NCBI GenBank assembly: GCA_025058535.1
Contig: JANXEL010000033.1
Coordinates: 1 to 64,000 of the forward strand
From: Ignisphaera sp.
GTDB taxonomy: Archaea > Thermoproteota > Thermoprotei_A > Sulfolobales > Ignisphaeraceae
Direction of reading: 5' to 3'
Length of the DNA: 64,000 nt
The stretch's first letter is position 1. Every line of letters begins with the position of its first letter. The notes below the pieces were generated by a model. The model did not search any database and was not told the DNA's origin. It was given only the letters and a program-made list of their open reading frames with translations. This document shows, one piece after another, positions 45,347 to 54,560 of this stretch. Position numbers and translations under genes: made by a program.

Positions 45347-46645
45347 ATGTTTTGGATTTTTGTTGGTAAAGAATTAAAAAGCATTGTAAGGGATCCGAAG
45401 ATTGTTATTGCGATGTTTATAATACCGCTAATAATAATCATAATACTCTATTCAGTTATAGGTTATGGGATACAGCAGCAGATAGCTCAAGCTACTAGAG
45501 AGAGTGGAACTGTAGCAATTATAGATCTCGACGATAATGTGTACTCCCATGAGTTCATATCATTTTTAGGACGGATAGGTATCGATACAAAGCTTGTAGA
45601 CAGCGCATTCCATGCAAACATAAGTAGAGCCTTAGAGATGTCGAGAACAAAAATACTTTACGTCATACCTCAAAGATTTAGTGAAAACATATCAAATTTC
45701 CGTGTAGCTTCAATTAAAATCTACATTAAGCTTGGATCCCTTACAATAGGTGAAAGTAGCATTATAGATCTTGCCACAAGACTGGTTGAAAGATTTAATG
45801 AGAACGTGACAGCATCTATAGCCTTGGAGAGAGGTATACCTGCTGAGTTTATTAAAAATGCTGTCAGTAGAAGGCCGTATGCGATTATATATAATAAAGT
45901 TATTGAAAATCCCTATGCTTTATCGACACTTCTATCACTTTCCAGTTTCTTCATACCTCTCATAGTATTGATGCTCATAATGATGGCATCGCAGTTAATT
46001 GTGACAAGTATTGCTGTTGAAAAAGAGGAGAAAATGTTTGAAACCATACTCTCATTACCAATAAACAGAATGAGTGTTATTGGTGCAAAACTCTTTGTCT
46101 CAGTGCTCATAAGCATACTATACATGGTCGTATACGGTCTCGCTCTATTTAGCTACATATTCCAAATCCTTGGAATAGGAATAGATACGAGTGTTCAAGA
46201 AGTGCCACAAGCTTTCTCACTATTTATTTTGCAGAAAGACCTTGCGCTCTCACTTATACTAAATAGCATAGGGCTAGCGGTATTCATGCTAATGGTTTCT
46301 CTAGTGCTTGGTATATTTGCTGAAGATGTGCGAACCGCACAAGCTCTAATAGGCAATATCATAGGACCTCTGGTAATTCTTGCATATATGCCAATGTTCA
46401 TAGATATAAGTGGTGCCGATCAATTACGGAGAGTGCTACTATCCTTAATACCAATAGCAAATACAGTGTTTATACCTAAACTAGCTATAATAAACGACTT
46501 TACATCAATGTATATAGCAGCTCTCTCAAACATAATTTATGGCATAATATTGCTATTACTTATTCGAAGAATAGTAAACTCTGAAACTATATTTACAATG
46601 AGGCTACGGAGATTTAAGAGGCAGAGAGGTGCCACAGAAGTATAA
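45347..46645 (+). CDS. ABC-2 type exporter, permease
   Basis: ABC-2 membrane protein with one N-terminal helix (IVIAMFIIPLIIIIILYSVIG), a large outside loop of about 160 residues and five more helices near the C-terminus, including the family motif EKEEKMFETILSLP near 226. This is the NatB/YhaP-like arrangement. About 432 residues. ATG 45347 with GAGGTGG nine bases upstream; GTG 45335 lies inside that site. Substrate unknown. Confidence 0.9.
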   Translation: MFWIFVGKELKSIVRDPKIVIAMFIIPLIIIIILYSVIGYGIQQQIAQATRESGTVAIIDLDDNVYSHEFISFLGRIGIDTKLVDSAFHANISRALEMSRTKILYVIPQRFSENISNFRVASIKIYIKLGSLTIGESSIIDLATRLVERFNENVTASIALERGIPAEFIKNAVSRRPYAIIYNKVIENPYALSTLLSLSSFFIPLIVLMLIMMASQLIVTSIAVEKEEKMFETILSLPINRMSVIGAKLFVSVLISILYMVVYGLALFSYIFQILGIGIDTSVQEVPQAFSLFILQKDLALSLILNSIGLAVFMLMVSLVLGIFAEDVRTAQALIGNIIGPLVILAYMPMFIDISGADQLRRVLLSLIPIANTVFIPKLAIINDFTSMYIAALSNIIYGIILLLLIRRIVNSETIFTMRLRRFKRQRGATEV

Positions 46646-46659
46646 AAGAAGTATAAAAG

Positions 46660-46682
46660 GTACACTACTACTAGTAGTGTAC
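46660..46682. repeat. Perfect palindrome after the ABC-2 permease
   Basis: GTACACTACTA and TAGTAGTGTAC flank a single C, giving 11-bp exact arms. Just before it, gaagtataaaa is tandemly repeated (46637-46658) across the permease stop codon. It could act as an mRNA 3'-end hairpin or a protein-binding site; no T-run follows. Confidence 0.5.
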
Positions 46683-47059
46683 TACGCTAAAGAGCTCCCT
46701 TATTATTAATTAAAGTAGTTTTAAGTTTTAGAGTTATGCTGGCCTCTAGGTGGTCTAATTCAATAGCTTAATATGGTATACAATTTTTAAGCAAGTTAGT
46801 TCATCACATCCTAGATTTAGTACATCAGTAAACAGTATATCAGTAGACAATGAGTAGTTGTGAAGATTGATGGTAATACTAACCCAATTCGCCAAGTTCT
46901 TCACATTTCTCCACATACAATTACACCTATTAATAACCGCTGCCGCTCATTTATGTTTAACTTCGATAAGTAACAATACTACAATTTAATAGAATTAGTA
47001 GTGTTATTATATGAATTAATTATTACCTACTTCCTACTTGATGACAATCGATTCCTTGT
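46683..47059. other. AT-rich stretch without a gene
   Basis: No coding frame, RNA box motif or strong hairpin seen. It is continuous with the decayed ATPase gene that follows. Confidence 0.5.
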
Positions 47060-47900
47060 GTCATGATTGTAATGCTTCTAATGCTTCCTCTTTCAATTGC
47101 ATATTGAATTCAGCCAACGTAGTGTGAGACACCTTTCATCTTCTTAACTAAGAGTTGCCTTAATGTAGTAGACTCTGCTGAGGTTGTGAAGGATTTTATA
47201 GTAGTCTTTGTTAGAATAACGACGTCAACAATATGTTCTATCACTCTTAGAAAATTCTTTGAATTCTTTAATGATGTGTGTAGCGATGCTAAACAACTAC
47301 ATTTTTAGCCTTTGAAATGCTGGCCCTAAGACTTTTTATCAACTCTATAGCCTTATTAGATTCATAGAGCATTAGGAACTCATTTATCGAATCTATGATA
47401 AATAATCCCCTATTCATCACATTTAGATCATCTAAAATCTTTGTACAGGCATTTATTACCTGACTTAAGTTATGGGGATCTATCTCCTCTATGACGCTAA
47501 TATGCATTTTTTCTTTCTTTCCTCTAATTCTAAAACTATATCCATCTATAATATAGAAAAGTTCCTTCTTTACATACTCATTAATAATACATCAAATAGT
47601 TGAAATTGTCTTGCAATAGTCGCTGGATCATCATCCAGTGCAAAGTATATTACTGTCTCTCTATTTTCAAGGAATTTTTTGCAATATTTATTAAAAGTAA
47701 CGTTTTACCAGCTCCACACCTCTGCCAGCAATAACTATGAACGAGTTTCTAAGAATTCCACCAGGTAGAACGCGATCGAGAGGTTCAATGCCAAATTTGA
47801 TATTCTCCACACTACTCAAGCCTACAACCTCTCAAAATTTTGTCGTCTCGATACCATCTTTTATGATAACTTGTTTCACTTAAACTACACTTAGATTCGA
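47060..47900 (-). pseudogene. Decayed KaiC/RecA-superfamily ATPase
   Basis: Minus-strand frames together spell a single RecA-fold ATPase. VENIKFGIEPLDRVLPGGIL leads into VIAGRG, then a one-base shift to GAGKTLLL (Walker A). After another shift comes VIYFALDDDPATIARQFQLF, then the intact piece 47507-47289 with GLFIIDSINEFL (Walker B), and after a further shift a C-terminal segment VVILTKTT to VKKMKGVSH. At least three frameshifts over about 800 bases. Related proteins are archaeal KaiC/GvpD-like signalling ATPases. Confidence 0.75.
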
Positions 47901-47975
47901 TAGGATTATATTCCTTTCTGCTGACTATTACTCTATATCCTGTATAGCATACCGTATATCAAAGGGTATCTCATC

Positions 47976-48914
47976 GTGCCACTAATTAATGAATTACAAA
48001 TAAAGAATGTCTCTGCACACATTTCAAAGATTCCGGTTAAACCATTGAATGTTTTTGATACGTCATTTTATCCAAGTGTAAATGAGCTCGTAGATAGAGT
48101 GCTTGCTTATTTTATAGTAATGGTTGCTATGGATCATAGGCTTAGCAGACCTGGAAGACCATATGAAGCTTTTATTGATGGAAGGCTATATAGAGGAGCA
48201 GATCTCCTTTATTATCTTGGAGCTAGAAAATTTGAAGCGGATCCTGAATTCTTTTCACCAGAAAGGCTGGTTTTCATAACAAAAAATGATGTTATTGAGT
48301 GGCTCTCTGTGGATAATAACGTACCTCCGGATCCTGAGTTGAGGGCAGACCTGCTCAATGATATTGGTACAAAGAGTATTAAGCTATTTAATGGCGATTT
48401 TACTAAGTTGTTAAAAATTTCCGGTGGTTTTCTAAGGAAGAAGAATGGTTATGGACTTCAAGATCTTTTAAAAATTTTTAAGGCCTATCAGGATCCTGTT
48501 GAAAAGAAGTCCTATCTACTAATAAAGTTTTTGATACACAGGGGTTTATTTAAACCCTTAGACGAGGAGAATCTTAATGTAGCTGTTGATAATCATCTGA
48601 CTAGAGTAGCAATAAGGTTAGGTTTAATTGAATTAGAGGAAAAACTCATTGATAAGATTAGTAATAAGATGGAGGTTTCCCATGATGAGGACATTATAGT
48701 TAGACTATGTGTGAGAGAGGCCTATAAAATGCTGTCCAAGTTGAGCAATACAGATATTCTTCTGTTAGACGATATTCTCTGGGTATTCGGAAGAAGCGTA
48801 TGCGCACGGGATGATCCTAAATGTTACGAATGTGTGTTCAGAGACTTATGTAAAGCACATAGGAATGGTGTATACTTAACTGAACATGTATTTATAGATA
48901 CTTGGTACTATTAG
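47976..48914 (+). CDS. HhH-GPD-like protein with [4Fe-4S] cluster loop
   Basis: A 312-residue protein whose C-terminus has Cys spacing C-x6-C-x2-C-x5-C (CARDDPKCYECVFRDLC), the iron-sulfur loop of endonuclease III and MutY. Upstream, AVDNHLTRVAIRLGLIE near 203 recalls the HhH-GPD VDxHVxRVxxRLG helix. The N-terminal 150 residues do not resemble known glycosylases. It could be a base-excision glycosylase variant or a structural relative. GTG 47976. No linked repair gene apart from distant radA. Confidence 0.7.
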   Translation: MPLINELQIKNVSAHISKIPVKPLNVFDTSFYPSVNELVDRVLAYFIVMVAMDHRLSRPGRPYEAFIDGRLYRGADLLYYLGARKFEADPEFFSPERLVFITKNDVIEWLSVDNNVPPDPELRADLLNDIGTKSIKLFNGDFTKLLKISGGFLRKKNGYGLQDLLKIFKAYQDPVEKKSYLLIKFLIHRGLFKPLDEENLNVAVDNHLTRVAIRLGLIELEEKLIDKISNKMEVSHDEDIIVRLCVREAYKMLSKLSNTDILLLDDILWVFGRSVCARDDPKCYECVFRDLCKAHRNGVYLTEHVFIDTWYY

Positions 48915-49350
48915 CTCTACGAAGCTTCTTGCACATGATGTCATTAATACACTCGAAGTAGCGTCTCTATGTTAACTCTATAAGACCCCTGCATGAGCAT
49001 GCATAGAACACAGTTTTGAAATTGAGAGTATATTGGACTCTAAATACTTTTCCCTATTTCAAATAGCTAAAGTATGTAGAGGATTACCATGTAATATTGG
49101 TAGCCAGAAATTTAGTTATGTCAGCCAAGGCTGAGGTCCTCATCCCCTTCTAGGTTAGTGCCGCCTGAGGTCATCATTTAAAATGAGGGTCAGTGATAGA
49201 CTTTGTCCTAAGGTTTCCGTTCTCTGAGTCTAAAAAGTTGCGGGGAGATAAACTGAGAGGTTCAAGAGTTTATAAGATCATATGCCCTTACAATAAACTT
49301 CAAGGGTTCCATATGGATTAAATGATCTAAATAATTATCACTGTATACCT
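48915..49350. other. Gap between convergent genes
   Basis: No coding frame. It contains short inverted repeats (TGCATGAGCATGCA near 48993; cagccaaggctg near 49122; agtttat/ataaact near 49268-49294) and a box-C-like ATGATGA on the minus strand at 49177-49171, but nothing I can promote to a gene. Confidence 0.4.
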
Positions 49351-50211
49351 TTAAGCCGCTCTCTCTTCCTTAAAGTATATCTCTCCTAGTGATCTTGGGA
49401 TAGCTAACTTCTTTTTTATAGGTGTTGCTTGTATTAGAATTACTATAACAATAGATACTATAAAGGGTAGCATGTTTATTACTGCTGCAGGTACTCCGTA
49501 AATTAACTGTAGAGCATATATTGATGTATAAAAGTAAACGAAAAGCGCTGTTATTAGTAAGGCTAATATAGGGTGCCATGATGATGCCATTGCAAGTGCA
49601 AGAGCTAGAAAACCATAGCCCATTCCAGAATATGGTAGCCACGCTCCCCTGTACATGGTGGTGTACATATATGATCCAATAGCTATTAGCGAATATCCGA
49701 TGGATAGCGCTATCACTCTTATCCTCCACACCCTTATCCCCAGAGTTTCAGAGGCTCTAGGGTTAAATCCACATGCTCGTATTACGGTGCCCAATTTCGT
49801 CCTGTACAGCAGATACCAAACAGCAAATGTAGCTAGAATTGTGCATAACACTATATAGATGGATGGTGGCGTTATTTGCCTCATAGCCTTTCCACCCCCT
49901 AATCCAATACCTATAGTTGCACTCACTCCATAGAGAGCTATATTCATTGAGAGTCCTGTAAGAACGTGTGAAGCATGCAGAATGTTAATGAAAAATGAGA
50001 CTATTAGAGCTACTACTACAGCTATCAATAGAGTTACAATTAGGGCATACGTGAACCCGAACCTTAGCACAGATACATAGCTGATAGCTATTGCCAATGT
50101 TATTACACCATCAATAGACAAGTTTACAATACCGCTCCTCTCAACAATAATATCCCCTAGCACTATGAATGCCATGGATAGCATAAAAACGTTTAAAATA
50201 CCCTCAATCAT
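49351..50211 (-). CDS. BMP-family ABC transporter, permease 2
   Basis: Membrane subunit of a nucleoside-type (BMP/PnrA) importer, related to the branched-chain amino acid permease superfamily. About eight hydrophobic segments; family motifs include GNIVNLS-like SGIVNLSIDGVITLA near 25 and LGTVIRACGFNPRASETLGI near 140. 286 residues. It overlaps the upstream permease by four bases and ends the four-gene minus-strand operon. Confidence 0.88.
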   Translation of the reverse strand: MIEGILNVFMLSMAFIVLGDIIVERSGIVNLSIDGVITLAIAISYVSVLRFGFTYALIVTLLIAVVVALIVSFFINILHASHVLTGLSMNIALYGVSATIGIGLGGGKAMRQITPPSIYIVLCTILATFAVWYLLYRTKLGTVIRACGFNPRASETLGIRVWRIRVIALSIGYSLIAIGSYMYTTMYRGAWLPYSGMGYGFLALALAMASSWHPILALLITALFVYFYTSIYALQLIYGVPAAVINMLPFIVSIVIVILIQATPIKKKLAIPRSLGEIYFKEERAA

Positions 50212-51272
50212 TTTCCAAACCTCAAAACAATCCGATACCTTGTTAGAAATTCGGAAATTATTGTAAGAAGAAATATTGATCCAATAACCATTCTCGTTAT
50301 GGCATCACCAACGTTGGTGCTCCCAATCTGTATAGCTAGGCTAAATATGTAAAGAGCGGAAACATAGTACGCTGATATTAAAACCGCTATGGGGTTCAAA
50401 GAAGAGAGCCATGCAACCATAATCGATGTGTAGCCCATTCCTGCACCAATTTTAGCACCTGGAACCAGCTTTCTATGATACACGAGAACCTCCATTCCAC
50501 CTGCAAAACCTGCTAAGGCGCCCGAAAGTGTGAATGCAAGAATAGCCAATTTAGCGCTGGAGAGACCGCTTAATTCAACTGCTCGAAAACTTGACGATAG
50601 AGCTCTAATAGATATTCCAACTCTAGTTCTGTATAAAAATAGAAAAATTAGTATGATAAACAATAGTGAGGTAATCAATGTATGTAGAGAGAAGCTGTAT
50701 CCGGGCACTCTTTGTAGCCGACATTGAACAGGAATCATGTCCGTTTCAGGGTATCCGTAAACACCTCTTCCTCTCCAAGGGCCATAGACGAGGTAGTCTA
50801 CTAGATAATATGCTATATAATTCATCATAAGTGTTGTTAATGCTTCATTTATACCAAAATAAATTTTCAATATAATTGCTAAAAGAGCCCATGCCGCACC
50901 TATGACAGATGAAAATAAAAGCGATGTCGCTACACCCGCGTATTCAATAGCTCCGAGTGGGGTGAATAAAGCTATAAATGCTGCCCCCATGGCACCAACG
51001 ACAATCTGACCTTCAGCTCCCAGATTCCATAACCCTCCACTATATGCTATAATCAAACCAAGTGCTGTCGGTAAAAATACGGTAACATATCTAAACACAT
51101 TTAAGTCTAAAAATGAATTGATGAGTAGACTCAGCGTAGCAGTTGGGTGTTGGTTAAAGGTTAAGGAAGCTGCTATGATGGCTATCAACAAACCAAGCAT
51201 TGCTATTACAACTCTTAACGGTGCTGTTATGTATAGGGGAAGTTCTCTTCTAGCAATAGAAACTTTAACCAT
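50208..51272 (-). CDS. BMP-family ABC transporter, permease 1
   Basis: Larger permease partner, 354 residues with about nine hydrophobic segments. Conserved pieces are SGGLWNLGAEGQIVVGAMGAA near 79, FGINEALTTLMMNYIAYYLV near 139 and RTRVGISIRALSSSFRA near 218, where loop residues contact the ATPase. It overlaps the ATPase gene by eight bases and permease 2 by four, implying coupled translation. Confidence 0.88.
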   Translation of the reverse strand: MVKVSIARRELPLYITAPLRVVIAMLGLLIAIIAASLTFNQHPTATLSLLINSFLDLNVFRYVTVFLPTALGLIIAYSGGLWNLGAEGQIVVGAMGAAFIALFTPLGAIEYAGVATSLLFSSVIGAAWALLAIILKIYFGINEALTTLMMNYIAYYLVDYLVYGPWRGRGVYGYPETDMIPVQCRLQRVPGYSFSLHTLITSLLFIILIFLFLYRTRVGISIRALSSSFRAVELSGLSSAKLAILAFTLSGALAGFAGGMEVLVYHRKLVPGAKIGAGMGYTSIMVAWLSSLNPIAVLISAYYVSALYIFSLAIQIGSTNVGDAITRMVIGSIFLLTIISEFLTRYRIVLRFGK

Positions 51273-52728
51273 ATATGGTCATCACCTTTTCCAGTTCGGA
51301 TTTATCTACAGCCGTACTGCTGTACATGCCTACAATCCTACCTTTAACCATGACAGCTATTCTATCTCCCATAGTGAGGGCTTCATCTAAATCCTCTAAG
51401 AACAAGAGGGCAGATCCACCGGAGGAGGCAAATCTAGTTAGTGTTGAAATGATGAGTTTACTGCTATATTCATCAAGCATTCTAGTAGGGTTGTATGCAA
51501 CTATGAGCCTTGGTATATTCGCAAAAATTCGAGAAAGTGCGACCTTCTGCACATTCCCACCTGACAGTTTATGAAGTTTTATTTCCGGCTTCGCTGGTGT
51601 AATGTTGAGCTTATTAATAATATTGTGAAGTGCCTTCTTTTCAATTTTTCGTTGAGAAAAAATCTTAAGGTTCTCAGCTATTGTAAGATTTAAAAACACC
51701 CCATCTCTAAACGGGTCTTCCGGAATATAGCAGAGTCCCATTGCAATTCGTTTATTTGGTGATACGTAGGTTATGTCCTTTCCTTTAAACAGAATTTGAC
51801 CTTTCTCAATCCTCCTAAGCCCAACTATGGCTTCGCAAAGCTCCCTCTGACCATTACCTGCAACTCCCACCACTCCTACAATTTCACCCTGTTTGATACC
51901 TAATGAAACGCCCTCAACAGCCCTTTTACCATACTCATCCAAAACTGAAACGTTATTAATGCTCAGCACGGTGCTTTCTAATTCAGATTCAGATAGTTTC
52001 TTGATGTGTCTAGCTATTTGTATAGCGGCTGTGTCTCCAAACATAGCCTTTCTCAACTCATCTAGTGGAACACCGCCATCGAACTCCCCTACAACTCTTC
52101 CTTTGCGAAGAACAATAATGCGCGACGAAAACTCTAGTGCCTCTGGAATTTTGTGAGTTATGAATATAATACTGCCGTTGACCATTACAATTTTTTTCAT
52201 CAGATCAAAAAATTTTATTTTCAATGGCTGTGGTAAATAAGTTGTTGCTTCGTCTACTATTAATAGCCTTGGTCTAGCTAGCAGAGCCTTGATCATCTCT
52301 ACATACTGTTTCTCTGTATAGCTCAACATATAGACCGGGCTTGCAGCATCGATACCGACATTGAATTCCTTCAGCAATAAATTCACATCACCATAGATTT
52401 TATCTACCGGTTTATTAAGAAACACCGCTACGTTTTCAAGAAGTGTTAACTCATCAATTAGTTGAGGTCTTTGGCTAACCATTACAATTCCACACCTCTT
52501 CGCATCTGCGGGAGATGAGAATACCTCTCGTTTTCCACTAATCTCTATGTAGCCTTTATCTGGTGTGTAAATACCATAGAAAATCTTAGCTAATGTTGAT
52601 TTACCCGAACCATTCTCACCCAGAACTGCAACTATTTCACCACTATCGATAGTGAGCGAAACGTCATCGAGTGCAATAACATCTCCAAAGCGTTTGGATA
52701 TCTTTACAGCCCTAATACTATCGCTCAT
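51265..52728 (-). CDS. BMP-family ABC transporter, double ATP-binding protein
   Basis: Tandem ABC ATPase of the sugar/nucleoside type. The first half has a full Walker A (GENGSGKSTLAKI, near 34) with a degenerate signature (LSYTEKQYVEM). The second half has a degenerate P-loop region (GVAGNGQRELCEAIVG, near 290) and signature LSGGNVQKVALSR near 395. This asymmetry is usual for the family. 487 residues, complete. ATG 52728. Energises uptake with the two permeases downstream. Confidence 0.92.
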   Translation of the reverse strand: MSDSIRAVKISKRFGDVIALDDVSLTIDSGEIVAVLGENGSGKSTLAKIFYGIYTPDKGYIEISGKREVFSSPADAKRCGIVMVSQRPQLIDELTLLENVAVFLNKPVDKIYGDVNLLLKEFNVGIDAASPVYMLSYTEKQYVEMIKALLARPRLLIVDEATTYLPQPLKIKFFDLMKKIVMVNGSIIFITHKIPEALEFSSRIIVLRKGRVVGEFDGGVPLDELRKAMFGDTAAIQIARHIKKLSESELESTVLSINNVSVLDEYGKRAVEGVSLGIKQGEIVGVVGVAGNGQRELCEAIVGLRRIEKGQILFKGKDITYVSPNKRIAMGLCYIPEDPFRDGVFLNLTIAENLKIFSQRKIEKKALHNIINKLNITPAKPEIKLHKLSGGNVQKVALSRIFANIPRLIVAYNPTRMLDEYSSKLIISTLTRFASSGGSALLFLEDLDEALTMGDRIAVMVKGRIVGMYSSTAVDKSELEKVMTIYG

Positions 52729-52816
52729 TTCTCCTCAGCTTCTTTTGTGGTAAATGTGTGCTTTAGAATTGTAAAAAATTATCGTGAACCTTGCTTAATT
52801 ACTATTCCTCTCTACG

Positions 52817-54295
52817 TTACATTTTACCCTGATATACTACCCCCCTTATAAACCAGTCCATAGTCCATAGATCACCGTGTGTCAGTCTCTCGCCATCAGC
52901 TACCCTAACTAAGGTTCCAACCGACTTACCTGAACAGAATCTCGATCCATAGTCAGCTATACAGTAGCCTGTTAAGGGCCCCGTAAATGGGTCAAATATT
53001 GCTGACACTATTTGAGCCTCGATATGGCTTGTTCCTATGGGAACCTTTACTATGGACTCATAGATGTGAGTCAATGCTGTGTTCTGAAGTGGTTGAAGAA
53101 GTGGTGCTTCCTTCATAAGATGGTATCTCCTCATTACAAGATCATATACTGTTACACTCTCCCCTGTTATAGAATCTATAACAATTATTGATTTCAAGAT
53201 GCCTTCGAATTTTGGATTAATGTACATAATGGTTCCATTCGGATAAACGTGCGCACCTAATTCAGCAGCACCGGTATTTAGGAGGTACCAGTAGTCTACA
53301 TTCTCTAAGTTGCTAGGAGTATAAATTCCAGCTCTAATCTTGGTCAGTATGTCTAAATATATAACCTCCCATCTGACGAGCTGTCCACTCACAACACTAT
53401 TTGGTCCGTATTCATACATAGGGCTATAGTGGCTAAATACGTAGATTTCTTTACCACGTTTGACCATAGTTTCTGCGAATTCTACAGTAGCTGTAGAATC
53501 TTCCGTGAATGCCAAAACATCTACGCCCATATCCACAAGTGTTTGAGCTGCGGATCTAGCCTTATCCGGGTTGTACCACTCACCTATCTCTACCACGTAG
53601 ACTGTAACATTTTTGTTTAGTAGCCTACCTGTCTCCATAGCACCTATCGCAAAGGCATTTATGTGCCTTATTACTTCAGGTATTGTTATTGCCGCTATAT
53701 AGCCAATCTTCCCAGTTTTAGTAAGTGCACCTGCCATTAACCCATTTAGGTAGTATACTTGATAGAGGTCCGCAAAGTATGTACCCATATTTGGTGCTCT
53801 TCTGTATCCTGAACAGTGGAAGAACATAACATTTGGATTCTCCTGTGCCTTGTCATAGGTTGGATCCATATGGTCGAAGCTCGTTGTGAATATTACGTTA
53901 TAGCCTAACTTAACTAGCTGATCAACTGCTGCTGCTGTCTTCTCCTTTGATACAGACTCTATGTATGTGGTTTCAAGCCAATCCTTGAGTAGGTTAGCTA
54001 CAACTCTTCTTCCAACATCATGCATGTACGTCCATCCAAAATCTTCAACAGGTCCTACGTAGATCCAGGCAGCACGAATTTTTTCTGGTGGTTTATATGG
54101 TGCAGGAGATGCAACTGGGGTAGTCACCGTCATGGTCGCTGTTGTCGTTACTGTTATGGTTGGTACCGGGGTGCCTCTGTATTCCGTAACTGTTATTGTG
54201 GTAGTCGCTGGTCCAACGTAAGGTAGTGTTGTATACCCTATGAGGAGTCCCACTATAAGTCCTAGTAAGAGCATTCCATATTGGAATTTCACCAT
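52817..54295 (-). CDS. BMP-family substrate-binding protein
   Basis: Extracellular binding protein related to bacterial PnrA/Med nucleoside-binding lipoproteins. An N-terminal hydrophobic segment (MLLLGLIVGLLIGY) is followed by a Thr-rich linker to about residue 60, typical of membrane-anchored, probably glycosylated crenarchaeal binding proteins. The core has VGPVEDFGWTYMHDVGRR, VIFTTSFDHMDPTYDKAQ and TGKIGYIAAITIPEVIRHINAF. About 490 residues. I start at ATG 54295, which has GGTG ten bases upstream; ATG 54310 and GTG 54316 are alternatives. First gene of the operon; ligand probably a nucleoside, but not shown. Confidence 0.87.
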   Translation of the reverse strand: MVKFQYGMLLLGLIVGLLIGYTTLPYVGPATTTITVTEYRGTPVPTITVTTTATMTVTTPVASPAPYKPPEKIRAAWIYVGPVEDFGWTYMHDVGRRVVANLLKDWLETTYIESVSKEKTAAAVDQLVKLGYNVIFTTSFDHMDPTYDKAQENPNVMFFHCSGYRRAPNMGTYFADLYQVYYLNGLMAGALTKTGKIGYIAAITIPEVIRHINAFAIGAMETGRLLNKNVTVYVVEIGEWYNPDKARSAAQTLVDMGVDVLAFTEDSTATVEFAETMVKRGKEIYVFSHYSPMYEYGPNSVVSGQLVRWEVIYLDILTKIRAGIYTPSNLENVDYWYLLNTGAAELGAHVYPNGTIMYINPKFEGILKSIIVIDSITGESVTVYDLVMRRYHLMKEAPLLQPLQNTALTHIYESIVKVPIGTSHIEAQIVSAIFDPFTGPLTGYCIADYGSRFCSGKSVGTLVRVADGERLTHGDLWTMDWFIRGVVYQGKM

Positions 54296-54560
54296 TTCTC
54301 GATGCACCATGTTCACTACTTATTGTGAGTATTAATAAGTTTTTTTCTAATTACCTATGTAGCTTTCTCCATACATTATGTAAATATTTTAGCTGGCTTT
54401 TTACATTAGTACAGAGGCGGCTTTCTTTATTATCAATTTGTCTAATCATAAATCACACATAAGTAGTTGGAACACCTATACTTATATACTCCCTTTATAT
54501 ACTCAATGTATGTTCAAATTGTTAGTAGACACGTGTGAAATGTCAAGTTCGGCGATAGAT

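Noticed and set aside
49121-49177. Minus-strand C/D-like element (ATGATGA ... CTGA, 57 bases)
   Set aside because: D' is CTAA, C' is GGGATGA, and the presumed guide is self-complementary (cagccttggctg), so it would fold on itself.
49255-49275. T-arm-like gaggttcaagag
   Set aside because: No acceptor, D-arm or anticodon stem can be drawn around it, so not a tRNA.
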